From: JAXFQS01 sp034178815
Lineage (GTDB): Bacteria > Verrucomicrobiota > Kiritimatiellia > RFP12 > DVOR01
DNA length: 24,384 bases
Direction of reading: 5' to 3'
NCBI GenBank assembly: GCA_034178815.1
Contig: JAXFQS010000167.1
Location: forward strand, 1 to 24,384
Part shown: piece after piece, positions 1 to 7,817 of the stretch
How positions within the stretch are numbered: position 1 is the first letter of the stretch
How the letters are laid out: each line of letters starts with the position of its first letter
The notes under the pieces: generated by a model
Seen by the model: only the letters and a program-made list of their open reading frames with translations
The model's database searches: none
Told to the model about the DNA's origin: nothing
Position numbers and translations under genes: made by a program

Positions 1-411
1 GGCTCTGTCTGGATGCATTGTGAGCATCCGGCGGCGAAACGGGATGGCTGGTTTTCCAGTCATCTCTTCTTTTTTCTCCAACTGTCTTGCATCTACACGC
101 GCTCGTCGTGGTAGCCTTGAGGCTACGCCAATTCATAGGCACCGCCTTCCCTGGTCGCAACCAATCTCCGGTTCCGACTCTTTGGAATCGTTGGCTCAAA
201 AAGGTTCTAACGGCTTGCGGTGTTGGCTTGATTTTGGGCCGAGGAAATCCTTTTAGAGGGTGTGCCTGAATGTGGTTTGAGATAGAGGGCGACAAAATTG
301 TATTTAAATTATGGCTTCTGTTCAATAGGGGTGCAGTTTCCCATAGTTCAAGACAGAATCGAAAAGATGCGGTAAACCGGGGGAAAGATACGCCTCTTGA
401 GAATTGATAAG

Positions 412-464
412 CGACATTTATGTCGAATATGTTTGAACAGGCTCGAAATTGTCTGACACGACAA
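412..464. promoter_or_regulatory. Two dyads, possible operators for gdhA
   Basis: A perfect dyad CGACAT-TT-ATGTCG lies at 412-425, and a second, TTGTC-TGACAC-GACAA, at about 449-464. Both are built from GACA/TGTC half sites and sit 40 to 95 bases upstream of the proposed gdhA -35 box. That position suits binding of a dimeric regulator. The dyads are seen directly; their use as operators is inference, and no regulator is identified. Confidence 0.3.
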
Positions 465-505
465 ATTTGAAGTCTGCAAAAAAGAGGCTAGAGGCGGATT
501 ATCCC

Positions 506-535
506 TTGCAAAGAGGAATTGAGATGGGATAGAAT
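506..535 (+). promoter_or_regulatory. Probable sigma-70-type promoter of gdhA
   Basis: TTGCAA (506-511) and TAGAAT (530-535) are separated by 18 bases, 60 bases upstream of the gdhA start codon. The same TAGAAT -10 with a TTGC-type -35 recurs upstream of nfnA and of the [2Fe-2S]/hydrogenase genes, which supports the call. Confidence 0.5.
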
Positions 536-542
536 GGGTGGC

Positions 543-561
543 GTTCCCCTGATTGGGGAGC
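543..561 (+). other. Stem-loop at the predicted 5' end of the gdhA transcript
   Basis: GTTCCCC (543-549) pairs with GGGGAGC (555-561) around a 5-base loop, one G-U pair included. It begins 8 bases after the proposed -10 box, so it would lie at or very near the 5' end of the mRNA, where such hairpins can slow decay. It ends 34 bases before the start codon and leaves the ribosome binding site (AAGGAA) free. Confidence 0.35.
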
Positions 562-595
562 CTAACCAGTAATCATTCTCAAGGAATCAGACAGC

Positions 596-1942
596 ATGAA
601 CGCCTATGTTTCGGAAGTGTTGAACGCCACTTGCGAGAAGAACAAGTACGAGCCTGAGTTTCTGCAGGCGGTGAAGGAGGTCTTCGAGTGCATCGATCCG
701 GCGGTTGCACAGACCCCCAAGTATCAGAAGAACGCCATCCTTGAGCGCATCGTCGAGCCCGAGCGCGTCATTCAGTTCCGCGTGCCGTGGATTGACGACC
801 ATGGCGTTTATCGCGTCAACCGCGGCTTCCGCGTCCAGTTCAACAGCGCCATCGGCCCCTACAAGGGCGGACTTCGTTTGCACCCGACGGTCAACCTCGG
901 CGTGCTGAAGTTCCTCGGCTTCGAGCAGATTTTCAAGAACTCGCTCACGACCCTCCCGATGGGCGGCGGCAAGGGCGGTTCAGACTTCGACCCCAAGGGC
1001 AAGAGCGACAATGAGGTGATGCGTTTCTGCCAGAGTTTTATGACCGAACTGTTCCGCCATATCGGGCCCGACACGGATGTCCCCGCGGGCGATATCGGCA
1101 CGGGAGCCCGGGAAATCGGCTATCTGTTCGGGCAGTACAAGCGTCTGGCGAACGAGTTCACCGGCGTGCTAACCGGAAAGGGGCTCAAGTGGGGCGGTTC
1201 GCTCATTCGCCCGGAAGCGACCGGCTACGGCCTGATTTACTTTGCGGCCAATATGCTTGAGAAGATCGGGCAGGACTTCTCTGGCAAGAAGTGCCTGGTT
1301 TCCGGATCCGGTAATGTCGCGCAGTACGCTACCGAGAAACTCTTGCAGTTGGGCGCGACGCCGCTGACCCTCTCCGACTCTTCGGGCTTTGTCTACGACC
1401 CCGATGGCATCGATCAGCAGAAACTCGAATGGGTCAAGGAACTCAAGAATGTCCGCCGCGGACGCATCAGCGAGTATGTCAAGCAGTTCCCCAAGGCGCA
1501 GTATACCGCCGGCGCCCGCCCCTGGGCTGTGCCGTGCGATTGTGCCTTCCCCTGCGCGACGCAGAACGAACTTGATGGCGAGGCTGCCAAGACCTTGGTC
1601 AAGAACGGCTGCAAGCTTGTCGCCGAAGGTGCCAATATGCCGTCTACGCCGGAAGCTATCGAAATCTTCCAGAACGCCGAGGGCGTCCTCTATGTTCCCG
1701 GCAAGGCCTCCAATGCCGGTGGTGTTGCCACTTCCGGTCTGGAAATGTGCCAGAATTCCGCCCGTCTCTCCTGGAGTTCGGCGGAAGTCGATGCTCGCCT
1801 CAAGGGAATTATGAAGAACATCCACGATAACGCCTACGAGACTGCCGCCGCGTTTGGCAAGAAGGGCGATTACCTCTTCGGCGCCAATGTGGCTGGTTTC
1901 GTCAAGGTCGCCGACGCCATGTGCGACCAGGGCTTCTGCTAA
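596..1942 (+). CDS. gdhA: Glutamate dehydrogenase, probably NADP-specific
   Basis: This 448-residue protein has the length of the hexameric class I bacterial enzyme that converts 2-oxoglutarate, ammonia and NAD(P)H to glutamate in the cytoplasm. The substrate-domain motif PMGGGKGGSDFDP is at 121-133 with catalytic Lys126; Lys90 and Lys114 match the other two conserved lysines. The coenzyme domain holds the Rossmann motif GSGNVA. AAGGAA lies 9 bases before the ATG. The gene has its own promoter and is closed by hairpins at 1955-2052, so it is probably monocistronic. NADP use is inferred from family similarity and from the NADPH-making nfnAB pair just downstream. Identity is secure; coenzyme choice less so. 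Confidence 0.97.
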   Translation: MNAYVSEVLNATCEKNKYEPEFLQAVKEVFECIDPAVAQTPKYQKNAILERIVEPERVIQFRVPWIDDHGVYRVNRGFRVQFNSAIGPYKGGLRLHPTVNLGVLKFLGFEQIFKNSLTTLPMGGGKGGSDFDPKGKSDNEVMRFCQSFMTELFRHIGPDTDVPAGDIGTGAREIGYLFGQYKRLANEFTGVLTGKGLKWGGSLIRPEATGYGLIYFAANMLEKIGQDFSGKKCLVSGSGNVAQYATEKLLQLGATPLTLSDSSGFVYDPDGIDQQKLEWVKELKNVRRGRISEYVKQFPKAQYTAGARPWAVPCDCAFPCATQNELDGEAAKTLVKNGCKLVAEGANMPSTPEAIEIFQNAEGVLYVPGKASNAGGVATSGLEMCQNSARLSWSSAEVDARLKGIMKNIHDNAYETAAAFGKKGDYLFGANVAGFVKVADAMCDQGFC

Positions 1943-1954
1943 GTCCAAGGCGCA

Positions 1955-1989
1955 GACCGTCCGCTTCCCCTAGACAGATGTGGACGGTC
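1955..1989 (+). other. Stem-loop just after gdhA
   Basis: GACCGTCC (1955-1962) pairs perfectly with GGACGGTC (1982-1989) around a 19-base loop. It lies 12 bases after the gdhA stop codon and has no T-run, so alone it is not a classical terminator. It may protect the 3' end or act with the following hairpin. Confidence 0.45.
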
Positions 1990-2010
1990 GCTTGCCCTTG
2001 CTGGCCTGAG

Positions 2011-2052
2011 AGACCAACGGAGGTGCCTCCCAAAGCGCCCCGTTGGTCTTTT
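2011..2052 (+). terminator. Rho-independent terminator of gdhA
   Basis: AGACCAACGG (2011-2020) pairs perfectly with CCGTTGGTCT (2040-2049), followed by TTT. The loop is 19 bases, long for a terminator and the same length as the loop of the preceding hairpin. It separates gdhA from the nfnA promoter 28 bases further on. Confidence 0.7.
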
Positions 2053-2079
2053 CAATCCGTCAGGGAACGGAGTTTGGGC

Positions 2080-2108
2080 TTGCATTGCTTCGGGGGCTTC
2101 ACTAGAAT
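2080..2108 (+). promoter_or_regulatory. Probable promoter of nfnA-nfnB
   Basis: TTGCAT (2080-2085) and TAGAAT (2103-2108) are separated by exactly 17 bases, giving a leader of about 38 bases before the nfnA ATG. It follows the gdhA terminator directly and matches the other -10 boxes in the window. Confidence 0.6.
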
Positions 2109-2152
2109 GGAGGCATTGCGATTTGTTTGGTTTGACATGTGGAATTTCCAAT

Positions 2153-3001
2153 ATGAATAAGATTCTAGCCAAGACACGGCTTTCGGCCGAGGTCTACCGC
2201 ATGGACATCGAGGCTCCTTTGATTGCCCGCTCCCGCAAGGCCGGGCAGTTTGTCATCCTGCAGGTTTCCGATACTTTTGGCGAACGGGTGCCGTTGACGA
2301 TTGCCGATGCTGACGCGCAGACGGGGCGGGTGACGATTATCTTCCAGGCCGTTGGCGCGACGACTCGCCGTTTGGCGGAGATGAATGTCGGGGATGAACT
2401 GCCGGTATTCCTCGGGCCGCTCGGACGCCCGACTGAGGTTCGCAAATATGGCACGGTGGTCTGCGTCGGGGGCGGTATCGGCGTGGCTCCGATGCACCCG
2501 ATTGCGCAGGCCATGAAGGCGGCCGGAAACCGAGTAATAGTAATTATGGGGGCCCGCACGAAGGAGTTGCTAATCCTTGAGGAGGCGATGCGGCGTGTGG
2601 CGGATGAGTTGATTATCACGACGGATGATGGTTCCGCCGGGCGGAAGGATTTGGTGACCATTCCGTTGAAGGAAGTGTGCGAACGGGAGAAGGTCGATTG
2701 CGCCGTGGTGATCGGGCCTCCGATTATGATGAAGTTCTGCGCGTTGACGACGAAACCGTTCGGGATTCATACGATGGCGTCGCTCAATGCCATTATGATT
2801 GACGGGACAGGGATGTGCGGTGGATGCCGGGTCTCGGTTGGCGGAAAAACGCGCTTTGTGTGCGTAGACGGTCCGGAGTTTGATGCGCACCAGGTGGACT
2901 TTGACAATCTGATGCAACGGCTGAAGGCTTTTAAACCTCAGGAACGGGATCATTTGTGCAATTTGGAGCGCATGGCTCGCGGGGCCGAGGCGCAACAGTA
3001 G
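2153..3001 (+). CDS. nfnA: NfnA-type FAD/NAD-binding subunit (ferredoxin-NADP reductase alpha)
   Basis: This 282-residue protein belongs to the dihydroorotate dehydrogenase electron-transfer subunit / NfnA / SudB family. An FAD-binding barrel fills the first 95 residues and an NAD-binding domain follows with GGGIGVAPM. Near the C-terminus D-G-T-G-M-C-G-G-C and a later Cys in RFVCVDGPEFD give the ligand set of a [2Fe-2S] cluster. With NfnB it is expected to couple NADH and reduced ferredoxin oxidation to NADP+ reduction by electron bifurcation. The ATG at 2153 is preferred to a TTG ten codons upstream because homologues start at this point and GTGGAA lies upstream. nfnB starts 14 bases after its stop. 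A sulfide dehydrogenase (SudB) role is the main alternative. Confidence 0.88.
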   Translation: MNKILAKTRLSAEVYRMDIEAPLIARSRKAGQFVILQVSDTFGERVPLTIADADAQTGRVTIIFQAVGATTRRLAEMNVGDELPVFLGPLGRPTEVRKYGTVVCVGGGIGVAPMHPIAQAMKAAGNRVIVIMGARTKELLILEEAMRRVADELIITTDDGSAGRKDLVTIPLKEVCEREKVDCAVVIGPPIMMKFCALTTKPFGIHTMASLNAIMIDGTGMCGGCRVSVGGKTRFVCVDGPEFDAHQVDFDNLMQRLKAFKPQERDHLCNLERMARGAEAQQ

Positions 3002-3015
3002 GCTGGAGGGAAGTG

Positions 3016-4434
3016 ATGACACCCAAAGAGCGTATGGCGATTCCTTCACAGGAGATGCCCACCCAGGAGCCCAATATCCGTCGCCGGAATATGCGCGAAG
3101 TGGCGTTGGGGTTTACGGACGAACAGGCGCGGCTCGAAGCTAGCCGGTGCCTGAATTGCGCGGCGGCTCCGTGTGTGAAGAACTGCCCTGTCCAGATCAA
3201 TATCCCGAAGTTCATTGCGGCGGTTGCACAGGGGGACAATGAGGGGGCGTTTGCAACGATTCAGGAATCTTCGATTCTTCCGGCGATTTGCGGTCGTGTC
3301 TGCCCGCAGGAGCGGCAGTGCCAAAAGGATTGCACGGTCGGGAAGATATTCAAGAGTGTGGACAAGTCGGTCGGCATTGGGCGGTTGGAGCGTTATGTGG
3401 CGGATTGGAAGCGCAATCAGGGGGCGCCGGTTCGTCCACAGATTGCGCCCTCGACCGGTCGCAAGGTGGCGGTTATCGGGTCTGGCCCTGCGGGGATTAC
3501 GGTTGCAGCCGATGTGCGCCGCGCGGGGCATGAGGTGACGGTCTTTGAGGCGTTCCACAAGAATGGCGGGGTTCTGGTCTACGGCATTCCGGAGTTCCGT
3601 CTTCCGAAGAGCATTGTGCAGAAGGAGATTGATGGTCTCAAGGAGATGGGGGTTCGGATTGAGAACAACTTTGTGGTTGGGCGGACTCGCACGCTGCGGC
3701 AGTTGATGGAGGATGACGGGTTCGATGCGGTGTTTGTGGGAACGGGCGCAGGGTTGCCTCGTTTTATGGGGATTCCCGGAGAGAATTTGGTCGGGGTCTT
3801 TTCCGCGAGCGAGTATCTGACTCGGGCGAATTTGATGAAGGCGTATGACTCAGAGCACGCCGACACGCCGTTTTATCCGGCTCGAAGGGTGGCGGTTCTC
3901 GGGGGCGGGAATGTGGCGATGGACGCGGCCCGGATGGCGCTTCGTCTGGGGGCGGAGGAGGTGCATTTGGTCTACCGCCGGAGCGAGGCGGAGATGCCGG
4001 CCCGTGCGGAGGAGGTGCATCACGCCAAGGAGGAGGGGGTCATCTTCCATACTTTGGGTAATGCGGTGGAGATTCTCGGAGACGATCAGGGTCGTGTCAA
4101 CGGAATGGTCTGTGTCCGCTTTGAACTGGGCGAGCCGGATGCTTCGGGGCGGCGCAGTCCGGTGCAAATCCCGGGAAGCGAGCATACGGTTCCGATTGAT
4201 GCGGTGATTGTCGCGATTGGGAATAGTTCGAACCCGTTGATTCCGGCGACGACGGAAGGGCTTGAGGTCAACAAGCGCGGCAACATTGTGGTGAATCCCG
4301 AGACGAATGAGACCTCGATAAAAGGTGTCTTTGCGGGGGGCGACATTGTGCTTGGGGCGGCGACGGTTATCTTGGCGATGGGCGAGGGGCGCAAAGCCGC
4401 GGCGGCTATCAACGAGTATCTTAAGTCGCTTTAG
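3016..4434 (+). CDS. nfnB: NfnB-type NADPH-dependent GltD-like oxidoreductase
   Basis: This 472-residue flavoprotein is of the glutamate synthase small subunit / NfnB family (often named gltA when solitary). The N-terminal region carries two cysteine groups for [4Fe-4S] clusters (CLNCAAAPCVKNCP and CGRVCP...CQKDC). An FAD motif GSGPAG and an NADP motif GGGNVAMDAAR follow. The ATG at 3016 has GGAGG about 6 bases upstream; an earlier in-frame ATG at 2956 would overlap nfnA by 46 bases and adds an unlikely N-terminus. Pairing with nfnA argues for the NfnAB transhydrogenase rather than true glutamate synthase, because no large GltB subunit is present. Its NADPH could feed the adjacent GdhA. A terminator follows 26 bases after the stop. 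Confidence 0.9.
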   Translation: MTPKERMAIPSQEMPTQEPNIRRRNMREVALGFTDEQARLEASRCLNCAAAPCVKNCPVQINIPKFIAAVAQGDNEGAFATIQESSILPAICGRVCPQERQCQKDCTVGKIFKSVDKSVGIGRLERYVADWKRNQGAPVRPQIAPSTGRKVAVIGSGPAGITVAADVRRAGHEVTVFEAFHKNGGVLVYGIPEFRLPKSIVQKEIDGLKEMGVRIENNFVVGRTRTLRQLMEDDGFDAVFVGTGAGLPRFMGIPGENLVGVFSASEYLTRANLMKAYDSEHADTPFYPARRVAVLGGGNVAMDAARMALRLGAEEVHLVYRRSEAEMPARAEEVHHAKEEGVIFHTLGNAVEILGDDQGRVNGMVCVRFELGEPDASGRRSPVQIPGSEHTVPIDAVIVAIGNSSNPLIPATTEGLEVNKRGNIVVNPETNETSIKGVFAGGDIVLGAATVILAMGEGRKAAAAINEYLKSL

Positions 4435-4460
4435 CTGCGTTGCCGTTCTGCCGATTGGTT

Positions 4461-4493
4461 GAGGCCATGCCGTTTGACGGCATGGCCTTTTTT
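4461..4493 (+). terminator. Rho-independent terminator of nfnA-nfnB
   Basis: GGCCATGCCG (4463-4472) pairs perfectly with CGGCATGGCC (4478-4487) around a 5-base loop, followed by six T. There is no T-run on the other strand, so it stops plus-strand transcription only, although the minus-strand genes converge from the right. Confidence 0.93.
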
Positions 4494-4502
4494 CTTGGGG
4501 CG

Positions 4503-4558
4503 GGTTGCAACCTTTTGGGGCGGGGGGTTAGCACATTGTGTTTGGGTTGGTTGCAACC
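4503..4558. repeat. Two copies of the palindrome GGTTGCAACC
   Basis: The perfect 10-bp palindrome GGTTGCAACC occurs at 4503-4512 and again at 4549-4558, with G-rich sequence between. Both lie in the convergent intergenic space after nfnB and after the minus-strand gene ending at 4604. The centres are 46 bases apart. Function is unknown. Confidence 0.5.
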
Positions 4559-4603
4559 TGTTGAGGGAATGGGTTGACAGGAATAGGGGCAGAGGGTGCT
4601 CGG

Positions 4604-5404
4604 TTATTTCTTGCCCAGACCGAAGCGGTTTTGGATGCGAACAACCCAGGTGGGGTTGAGGCGGAAGATGACGCCCTTGCCCCATTCGATGAACCGCCGG
4701 GTGCGTGTCGGAGGTCGGCGGCGTGTGAAGTCTGGAGTGATTCCCGCTTCGCGGAGCACCTTCAGTCCGAAGGGCTCCCAGCAGCCTTTGTGCACGGCGT
4801 CGACGAACGGGAGGATTTGTCGCTTAGTGCAGAGCAGGGGGCGGGGTTCGTCGGCACACGCGAAGGAGCCTAGGCGTTCGAACTCCCAAATGCTTTCGCA
4901 TCCGCGGACGAGGCGCAGGAAGAAGTCGCGGTCCCAGATTCCCGCCTGCGTGGCGATGCAGTAGGCAGTGTTTTTCTCGTAGAGTCCCAATTCCGGCTCC
5001 GGTGCAAAGGTCTGTGTCGGGGGGGGATTCGGCAAGAGACGGAGGTTGACGGCGCGGTGTCGGCGGCAGAGTTCGAGGTGGCGGGCAATGTCCCGGGTTG
5101 GCACCGGAGCGGAGAGAAAATAGTCATCGCAGAGGTAGATGAGGTAGGGCGTCTGGATTTCGCGCAAAGCCTCCTGCATCAGGCGCGACCAACTCTTCCC
5201 CGTGCCAATCGTGAGGATGCGGTCAAAGACCAGATTCGCGGCATTTGGCGGCGTGCTCTCCGTCGCCAACACCAGTTCGTAGGGACAGTCCGGCCAGTAT
5301 TGCCGCCACAGTTTCGAGAATGGTTCGAGCAAGTCCGAGTAGCGGTTGCAGGATCCGACCACGATGGTCAGTTCGCCGGCAGAGGGGGAAAGATGGGCAT
5401 TCAT
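4604..5404 (-). CDS. Predicted GT-A-type glycosyltransferase
   Basis: This 266-residue protein starts with a beta strand and turn (ELTIVVGSCNR) typical of nucleotide-sugar-binding GT-A folds and has a CDDYF motif at 92-96 that resembles the metal-binding DxD site. WEPFGL and a basic C-terminal tail follow. No signal peptide or membrane segment is seen, so it is likely cytoplasmic and acts in surface polysaccharide synthesis. It is the last gene of the long minus-strand run, 22 bases after hrpB, and no clear ribosome binding site precedes its ATG. The fold is inferred from motifs; the sugar and acceptor cannot be read. A glycosyltransferase of another family sits at the other end of the same run (15274-16386). 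Confidence 0.6.
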   Translation of the reverse strand: MNAHLSPSAGELTIVVGSCNRYSDLLEPFSKLWRQYWPDCPYELVLATESTPPNAANLVFDRILTIGTGKSWSRLMQEALREIQTPYLIYLCDDYFLSAPVPTRDIARHLELCRRHRAVNLRLLPNPPPTQTFAPEPELGLYEKNTAYCIATQAGIWDRDFFLRLVRGCESIWEFERLGSFACADEPRPLLCTKRQILPFVDAVHKGCWEPFGLKVLREAGITPDFTRRRPPTRTRRFIEWGKGVIFRLNPTWVVRIQNRFGLGKK

Positions 5405-5426
5405 CGCAGAGCAAGTTTAGAATGGT

Positions 5427-7817
5427 TTAGCGATTGCGGGTGGGCGGACGCACACGGTTCCCTCGCAACGGTTCAGCCTGATAGGGATCTTCCGGCCAAT
5501 AGTGTTTCGGGTAGCGACCGCGCAACTCCTTGCGAACCAGCGCATAGCCGTTGTCCCAAAAACTTTTAAGATCGGATGTGACCTGGACGGGCCGTCGCGC
5601 AGGCGAGAGCAGATGTAGCAGAACAGCCACCTTCCCGCCCGCGATGCGAGGCGTTCCCTGCAGACCGAACGCTTCCTGGATGCGTAGTTCCGCAAACGGA
5701 ATCTCCGCCTCGTAATGGATGCGGCACCGCGCGCCGCTGGGCAGAAGAAAGTCGGAAGGAGCCAACCGGTCCAACTCGGCGCGGCGCCCCTTGAGGTAGA
5801 AAGAAAGCAGTACCTGAGACAGGTCGATTTGACGCAACTGCTCCCATTTCAAAGCCTTCGGCGCAACCACTGGCAGCCACTCCGCCGCATCGTGCAAAAG
5901 CGCCTCGTCGGAAAGATCAGGCCACCCATCGTCGCCGCAAGTGCGTTGCAGAAAAGCCATTCGCGCCCGCAAAGCCATCGCGCCCTTGCTCCAATCGAGG
6001 TTCGAGATTCCCTTGAGACGAAGTCCTTCCAACTGAGCCTCCAGCAGATTTCCCGCATTGGAAAGTGGCGTTTCCGTAACCACAATCGCCCCCAGGCGCT
6101 TCTGCCGAACCGCCTGCACACCATCCTTGCGGCGATCCCAGCGCGTAACCTCCCGAATGGTCTCAAGATGCGGAAAATAGCGCTCAATCCAAGCCAAGTC
6201 AAACGCCTCCGCCGAACGAATCCGCAGCCCCTTCTGCCCCATATCCTGAAGTTCGCGGACAACAACCCATTCGCCCGGAGGAACCCTTCCCGACTCCGCC
6301 GTTCCAACTGAGCCATCAGACAAAAGAAAGCAATCGCCCTCACGCCTTTTGGCAATGCGATCGGGATACCCCAAAGCCAGCAACAGCCCCGGCGGAACCG
6401 AATGGTCTTGGGGCTTCCTACCTTCCAATCGCCGCTTGAGTTGCGTTGCCAGCCCCGGCTCCTCGGCAATCTCCGCGGCTAGATGACAGGCAGCATTCCC
6501 CCATCCGAATGCCTCCGCGCGGAGAATCAGGTTGCCTAGCCGTGGGTGCAGAGGGTATCGAACCAGCGCCTTGCCGTGTGCGGTCAAACGGCCTTCTGGC
6601 GTAAGAGCCCCCAGTTCCTCAAGCAAGGTTCGCGCCATTTGCCAGTTGCGTACGGGCGGCGGGGTTGGCCAGCGCAGGGCGTGGAGGTCTGCTGAATACC
6701 AATCCGCCGCTTGCAGGACTAGGGAGGAGAGGTCTGCTTGGGTGATTTCGGGCAGGGCAGAATCTTGGAGTTGGGCGTCTGTGCTTTTATCCCAGAGCCT
6801 CCAGCATACGCCTGGTTCGAGGCGTCCGGCACGACCTTTGCGCTGTTCTGCCCTGTCATGTGAGATGGGAATGGTTTCCAGGCGGGGCATTCCTGTGGTT
6901 GGCGAGAGACGGGGCACGCGTACTTTGCCGCTGTCGATGACGATGCGAATGCCTTCGATGGTGACGGAAGATTCGGCTATGGAGGTTGCCAGCACGATTT
7001 TGCGGCAGTTGGCAGGTGCGGGGCGGACGGCTTGGTCTTGAAGGGGGCGGTCGAGGCGTGCGTAGAGGGGGGCAATGATGGTATTTTCGTCCAGGATTCG
7101 TTCGCGCAGGAAGTCTTCGCAGTGGTGTATTTCGCCTTCGCCGGGCAGGAATGCGAGGATGGATCCGTGTTCTTGCTCTAGAGCGCGGAGGATGGCTTCT
7201 GCGGTGGATTTCCAAAGTGGCAAGGTGGATGGGCGGGAGAGGTAAATGGTGTCGACAGGAAAGCGTCTGGCCTGGCAGGTTAGGGTTTTGGTTTGGGGGC
7301 CGAGGTAGGTGCGAATCGCTTGAGGATCAAGGGTGGCGGACATGATGACGAGGCGCAGGTCTTCGCGCAATGCTTTGCGGACATCGTCGACGAGTGCCAT
7401 GCCCATATCGGTGTGAATGCTGCGTTCGTGGTATTCGTCGAAGATGATGCACCCGATGCCGTTGAGCTCCGGGTCTTGGAGGAGTCGCTGGGTAAGAATG
7501 CCTTCGGTGAGTACATCGATTCGGGTAGTCGGGCTCGTGCGGTTTTCGAGGCGGACTTGGTAGCCGATAGTGGTTCCGACGGGTTCGCCGCGCTGGCGCG
7601 CCATATAGTTCGCGGCCATCCGGGCGGCTAGTCGACGGGGTTCGAGAAGGAGGATTTTGCGGCCTTTGAGCCACTTGGCGTGGAGGAGGGATGGTGCGAC
7701 AAGGACGGTTTTCCCGGAACCCGGCGGCGCCTGGAGAACGACGGGGCGGTTGTGGTCGAGGGCTAGGTGGAGATCGGGGAGGATTTGTTCAACGGGTAGG
7801 GGCATAGGGTTGGGCAT
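5427..7817 (-). CDS. hrpB: ATP-dependent helicase HrpB
   Basis: This 796-residue DEAH-box helicase has Walker A APPGSGKT at 30-37, the DEYHERS box at 127-133, SAT at 160-162 and a downstream motif HDRAEQRKGRAGR, then the helicase-associated and HrpB C-terminal domains. Length fits the family (about 800). RNA or DNA unwinding is expected; the physiological role of HrpB is poorly known. The frame stays open upstream to 8231, but that extension is Ser/Pro-rich antisense of the neighbour, so the ATG at 7817 (MPNPMPLPVEQ) is chosen. A second ATG at 7805 is possible, and neither has a clear ribosome binding site. The start overlaps the SpoU gene by 29 bases, suggesting coupled translation. Third-position base use changes sharply near 6540 within the gene. 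Confidence 0.93.
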   Translation of the reverse strand: MPNPMPLPVEQILPDLHLALDHNRPVVLQAPPGSGKTVLVAPSLLHAKWLKGRKILLLEPRRLAARMAANYMARQRGEPVGTTIGYQVRLENRTSPTTRIDVLTEGILTQRLLQDPELNGIGCIIFDEYHERSIHTDMGMALVDDVRKALREDLRLVIMSATLDPQAIRTYLGPQTKTLTCQARRFPVDTIYLSRPSTLPLWKSTAEAILRALEQEHGSILAFLPGEGEIHHCEDFLRERILDENTIIAPLYARLDRPLQDQAVRPAPANCRKIVLATSIAESSVTIEGIRIVIDSGKVRVPRLSPTTGMPRLETIPISHDRAEQRKGRAGRLEPGVCWRLWDKSTDAQLQDSALPEITQADLSSLVLQAADWYSADLHALRWPTPPPVRNWQMARTLLEELGALTPEGRLTAHGKALVRYPLHPRLGNLILRAEAFGWGNAACHLAAEIAEEPGLATQLKRRLEGRKPQDHSVPPGLLLALGYPDRIAKRREGDCFLLSDGSVGTAESGRVPPGEWVVVRELQDMGQKGLRIRSAEAFDLAWIERYFPHLETIREVTRWDRRKDGVQAVRQKRLGAIVVTETPLSNAGNLLEAQLEGLRLKGISNLDWSKGAMALRARMAFLQRTCGDDGWPDLSDEALLHDAAEWLPVVAPKALKWEQLRQIDLSQVLLSFYLKGRRAELDRLAPSDFLLPSGARCRIHYEAEIPFAELRIQEAFGLQGTPRIAGGKVAVLLHLLSPARRPVQVTSDLKSFWDNGYALVRKELRGRYPKHYWPEDPYQAEPLRGNRVRPPTRNR

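Larger units (their letters stand above)
1..595. other. Intergenic region upstream of gdhA
   Basis: No convincing gene is seen. The short open frames here (for example 20-256) have no good ribosome binding site and no recognisable protein signature. The stretch holds a perfect 6-bp stem with a 7-base loop at 11-29, a 6-bp stem with a TTGA loop at 111-126, an AT-rich segment at about 285-330, and the dyads, promoter and 5' hairpin listed separately. Any gene upstream of the window ends before position 1. Confidence 0.6.

Noticed and set aside
20..269. Two short plus-strand frames at the left end
   Set aside because: There is no good ribosome binding site, their composition is unlike the real genes, and no motifs are visible.
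1169..1948. A 259-codon minus-strand frame opposite gdhA
   Set aside because: It mirrors gdhA codons in a GC-rich gene and shows no independent protein features.
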